A stretch of DNA of 64,000 nucleotides from contig NC_041002.1 of assembly GCF_004193775.1 (NCBI RefSeq), positions 558,001 to 622,000 of the forward strand, in the 5' to 3' direction. The notes beneath the pieces were generated by a model that saw only the letters and a list, made by a program, of their open reading frames with translations, searched no databases and had not been told where the DNA came from. Below, in pieces: positions 60,630 through 64,000 of this stretch; the first letter of the stretch is position 1; each line of letters starts with the position of its first letter. The DNA is from Glycine soja. Taxonomy: Eukaryota; Streptophyta; Magnoliopsida; Fabales; Fabaceae. The translations under genes and the position numbers were made by a program.

Positions 60630-62680
60630 AATGTTAAAGAGTTATTGCTTATTTCATGTACAAAATCCGGAAAATTTTGAGTCCTGCAGCTTCAGCTTAT
60701 TGAGTCAAAGCCATATATGATCAGTTAGCTACATATTTGAGATTCATTATTGGTTTGTTTTCCATGGTGGTATGATCCTTGCCTTTTACAGTCATTACTA
60801 CTCTGACTCAATGATCCCAAGTTATTGCCTTGATTCATGTGACACCAAATCCTTTTTGAGATCAAATTTTAGGTTTTCTCTTTTCCGTAAGATGTATACT
60901 TTATCAGTTACTTGCACATACTTTTTCATAAATTTAGGGGAAAACTCCAATATATTATCACTTAAATTTGAATTACGTGTACTTTGGTTCTCAGATTCTA
61001 AAAACATATGATACGATTTTTAAACCATTCCATGTTTATGTTGTAGTCCTTTTATCCAATTTTTAAGCCTAATAGTAAGGTATATTGATAAGTTCTTTAA
61101 AATTTAAAACTGAAGTGCATTTGAACAAGTTGGATAGGATAAATTAAACTTCTCTCATCAAGAAATTTGGAACAAGAAATAACTAAGCGATTTAAGCATG
61201 ATGATCTGTCACGTAGATTTGCTGATTAGTAAAGATTATTATACATTATTGATCAAAATTGATGGTATGTTTGATTTTTAAAGTAATTATTTAGTTGATA
61301 TACATAGTGTAGAAGGTGGTATATTGACTTTTACAAAACACGATTGATCTATTCATTTTCCTTTTCTATGTTCCATTTACATGGTTGAAACTATCTTAAT
61401 CAAGAAGAGGGGTATGGTCATCCCAAACTTTTATTGTCTTCTCATTTTATATGTATTTTTTTTTTACGCGTAGGGTAATTAATCTTCTACTTAGTACCGC
61501 ATGAGTTCATTTGATCGCTGTAATTGTTCAATCCAACAGTAGGCCTTGAGTAAAAACGAAGTAACTTGATTTGAGGTGTCGAAAATGAAAACTTTAGACT
61601 GACTCTTGATTTTGATTGTTTCCTATTTTTATTTTTAAAGAAAACAGAAAAATAAGAGTGAAAATAAATTTGTTTAAAATTTAGAAAACATATTCTTTGA
61701 AATATTTTCAAAAACAGATCCAAAATTAAAAATAACAGATCAATGTTTTCCTATTTTCATTTTCTAAAGAAATGAAAATGCAGTCACACCTTAAAATATT
61801 TTTTTCTTGATACATGTTATTTAAATCTGAAAATTTTAAAAATGAAAATAAAAAATAAAAACAAAAATAAACACTTAAATCAATCACCATATGTTGTCGT
61901 ATTTTGTTGAGTTTCTTGAGAATGACAAAGGGTTTTGTAAAATTGATTCATAGCTAGTGGCAAGAGACTAATTAATTTTTATGTGAACATGTTTTGTTCA
62001 TCCATTGCCCACAAATCATTATCTTTGTATTCAGCTACCCAAACCCAAATTTCCTTACTCCGACCTGTATTTATACAATGGATTCACTTGAAAATATTCT
62101 TACCCAACGCTCTACATATAACAATTTAAGTGTAAGGGATAGATGTAACACAGAGTGGAGGCATATGATACAATAAAGGATGCCTTACTACTGAACAATG
62201 AAATAAATAAATAAGGAAAAGGAAAAAACAGTAAGAAACAAAACACGCAGAAAGTAATCACATTCACTCCTCAAAACATAATTCCAAACAACAAAAAGAG
62301 TCCTGTTACTTTTGAGATTAAGAGTACAAAAGAACAGGTACAGTTGCATTTTTCTTTAGTACAAATGTACAATGGACTCCATAACGTCCATTTTCTAGTA
62401 ATTTCTCTTGGAACACAAGTAAAGCAAAATATAACTCATCTAAATAAATTTCATGGGACCTTGTCAACAATATTGCTATAAATTATTTACTTTCCTTCGT
62501 AAAAGTTACAACTCAAATACAATTAACAAAATGGAAGAGGGGATCTTTTACAACTCAAATACAATTAACAAAATGGAAGAGGGGAAGAGGTGATCGAATT
62601 TGCCTGAACAATTTTCATTGTGAAGTTTCCTATACTTGTATATCCCAAAAAAATCTGATAAATAATTTGCATATGAAGCT
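60630..62680. other. Between convergent genes, no gene seen
   Basis: The 3' ends of the OXS3-like gene and the arginyl-tRNA synthetase gene face each other here. AT-rich with no exon; a 42-base tandem duplication lies at 62506-62585. Confidence 0.5.
62506..62585. repeat. Tandem duplication, 42-base unit
   Basis: TTACAACTCAAATACAATTA and ACAAAATGGAAGAGGGG occur twice in direct succession, in the 3' flank of the arginyl-tRNA synthetase gene and possibly inside its 3' untranslated region. Confidence 0.85.
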
Positions 62681-62688
62681 CTTATATG

Positions 62689-64000
62689 TCATAGCCTGTA
62701 TACAGGTTCAATTCCAAGGAGATAAAAGCAGTGTCTCATCACAGTCACCGTCGCTTCACATAGCAAGAGTCTACTAGTTTCCTCAGGCGACCCCACAACC
62801 TGCCAAGGGTAAGAAGTTAAACTGCGTGGTTTCATCTAAACATTATTCTTTCACCGAATCTTACCTAGGAATTCTTTAGGATATATATAGTGCGTTGTTT
62901 TTAACATGTACCACTCTTGATCTTGACAGTTTTATGTATACTCTCGTTACTAGGAAATAGGAACGGGAAAAGCATAGAAATGTAAATGTATAGCATAAGT
63001 TAATGGCTTTAGAAGTATACCTGACAATTAGCATAAAATTTTTTTGTAAAGATTTCTGCCAAATTGTAAAGGTATTCACACAAGAAATTGGGCAACAAAT
63101 AGGTGCATGCCTCCTCATAAACCTGAAAAATAGAACAGTACAAATAGCCCACGAGGTAAGCATCTTTTGGATTAGAAAACACTCCAATATGCAGGAATCC
63201 CAACCGCTGTAATCTAGATATCTCAGTCTTTTGTTTAAAGAAAATGGCACCCCGGTAACAAAGCCTAAATTATTACTAGTATACAAAGGTATAAAGCTCA
63301 AGAACATATCCTACCTCAGGAAATTGTAGCAAATGAAGCCCCAATGCACGTTCATCTTCATGATCCAACACTATTTTCCCGTTCTGTCAAAAAGTTGATA
63401 AACATGTAGACAGTAAGAAATGGGCAAAAGACAATATTTAGCTGACTGATGATTATAAACACATGGACCATTGAGTCATATCACATTTATAAAATATCAG
63501 TGCTGAAATGACTAGCATCAAGCCAACCAAGGTACATTATAAACCTAGGCATCAAATCTTGTATCTCGTATAGTAAAATTAAGCATATGAGCTGACAAAA
63601 AAAATAAAAAAATTAAGCATATGACACAAAAATAATTAAATCAAATACTTATCAAGCCAACCAAGGTACATTATAAACCTAGGCATCAAATCTTGTATCT
63701 CATATAGTAAAATTAAGCATATGAGCTGACAAAAAAAATAAAAAAAAATTAAGCATATGACACAAATAATTAAATCAAATACTTTTTAAAAATAAACATT
63801 TAATAAACCAGTTTTCATCATCATCCAGGGAGAAAAGAAGCTAAACTTACTCTCTTTACTTCTTCTATGTCTTTACCAGATTTCCTGATAATGGAACAGA
63901 TCCTAGCATGTGCATACAGCAAATAAACAGCAGTATTCCCCTGTTTCACAACAAACTCGGGAAAGTAAGACGAAAATAACTTCAGAACAGTTAGTTTTGT
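62689..64000 (-). CDS. Arginine--tRNA ligase, C-terminal exons (5' part outside window)
   Basis: Charges tRNA-Arg with arginine. Four coding exons on the minus strand, 63851-63940, 63315-63383, 63021-63122 and 62689-62799, join in frame to 123 residues and a TGA; the rest lies beyond 64000. Visible family parts: GNTAVYLLYAHARICSIIRK in the first exon, DERALGLHLLQFPE, EEACTYLLPNFLCEYLYNLA with KFYANCQ, and the end RHCFYLLGIEPVYRL. These are the anticodon-binding C-terminal domain of class I arginyl-tRNA synthetases (compare LLGIxxxxxM/L at the end of bacterial enzymes). The catalytic HIGH-type region is not in view. Plants have dual-targeted cytosolic and organellar forms; which one cannot be told. 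The whole of 63941-64000 is intron. Confidence 0.92.
63517..63784. repeat. Tandem 134-base duplication in an arginyl-tRNA synthetase intron
   Basis: Starting ATCAAGCCAACCAAGG, two copies spaced 134 bases apart are nearly identical, with small changes in the A runs and one CTCGTATAG/CTCATATAG difference. A recent duplication. Confidence 0.95.

Noticed and set aside
1..64000. CRISPR arrays, bacterial-style operons, phage or virus genes
   Set aside because: None seen; the DNA is plant nuclear with spliced genes and plant retroelement remnants only.

Overview
The window is nuclear DNA from a dicot plant. The evidence is spliced genes with GT-AG introns, AT-rich intergenic DNA, plant-specific families (NAC factor, LRX-like protein, DUF1005, plant ATP-PFK, plant profilin, OXS3 family), and many SINEs, fold-back elements and TA microsatellites. 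Several repeats look like legume families known to me, and the whole is most like soybean (Glycine); this species call is recognition from memory, not a search.

Layout. 1-4548 (-): ATP-dependent 6-phosphofructokinase, 13 coding exons, the last cut by the window edge. 4.6-20.9 kb: gene-poor DNA holding a decayed Ty3/gypsy remnant beside an opposite-strand RNase H-like remnant (6.8-7.8 kb), SINEs, dispersed small repeats and TA tracts. 20931-25592 (+): NAC075-type transcription factor in six exons. 25.6-34.4 kb: intergenic, with a diverged direct duplication, a fold-back element whose two ends are decayed tRNA-Ile(AAT) sequences, and a second MITE-like fold-back. 34490-35773 (+): single-exon LRX-like LRR protein lacking the extensin tail. 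36.7-40.9 kb: two SINEs with clear target duplications, two broken acid-phosphatase (HAD class) fragments in tandem, and a probable solo LTR. 41952-46021 (-): DUF1005 gene with a 2.8-kb intron. 46.2-51.6 kb: intergenic. 51701-53923 (+): profilin in three exons. 54.4-55.5 kb: two adjacent fold-backs of one family. 59809-60622 (+): OXS3-family protein. 62689-64000 (-): last four coding exons of arginine--tRNA ligase.

The genes are functionally unrelated: glycolysis, cell-wall and flowering transcription control, cell wall, unknown, actin, stress chromatin and translation. This is the usual plant arrangement, with no operon or gene cluster. I found no new multi-gene biological system. The most unusual items are the tRNA-Ile-ended fold-back at 29525-30080, the SINE-invaded acid-phosphatase fragments, and the extensin-less LRX-like gene. 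Exon boundaries were placed by reading splice sites and checking that frame was preserved across each junction.
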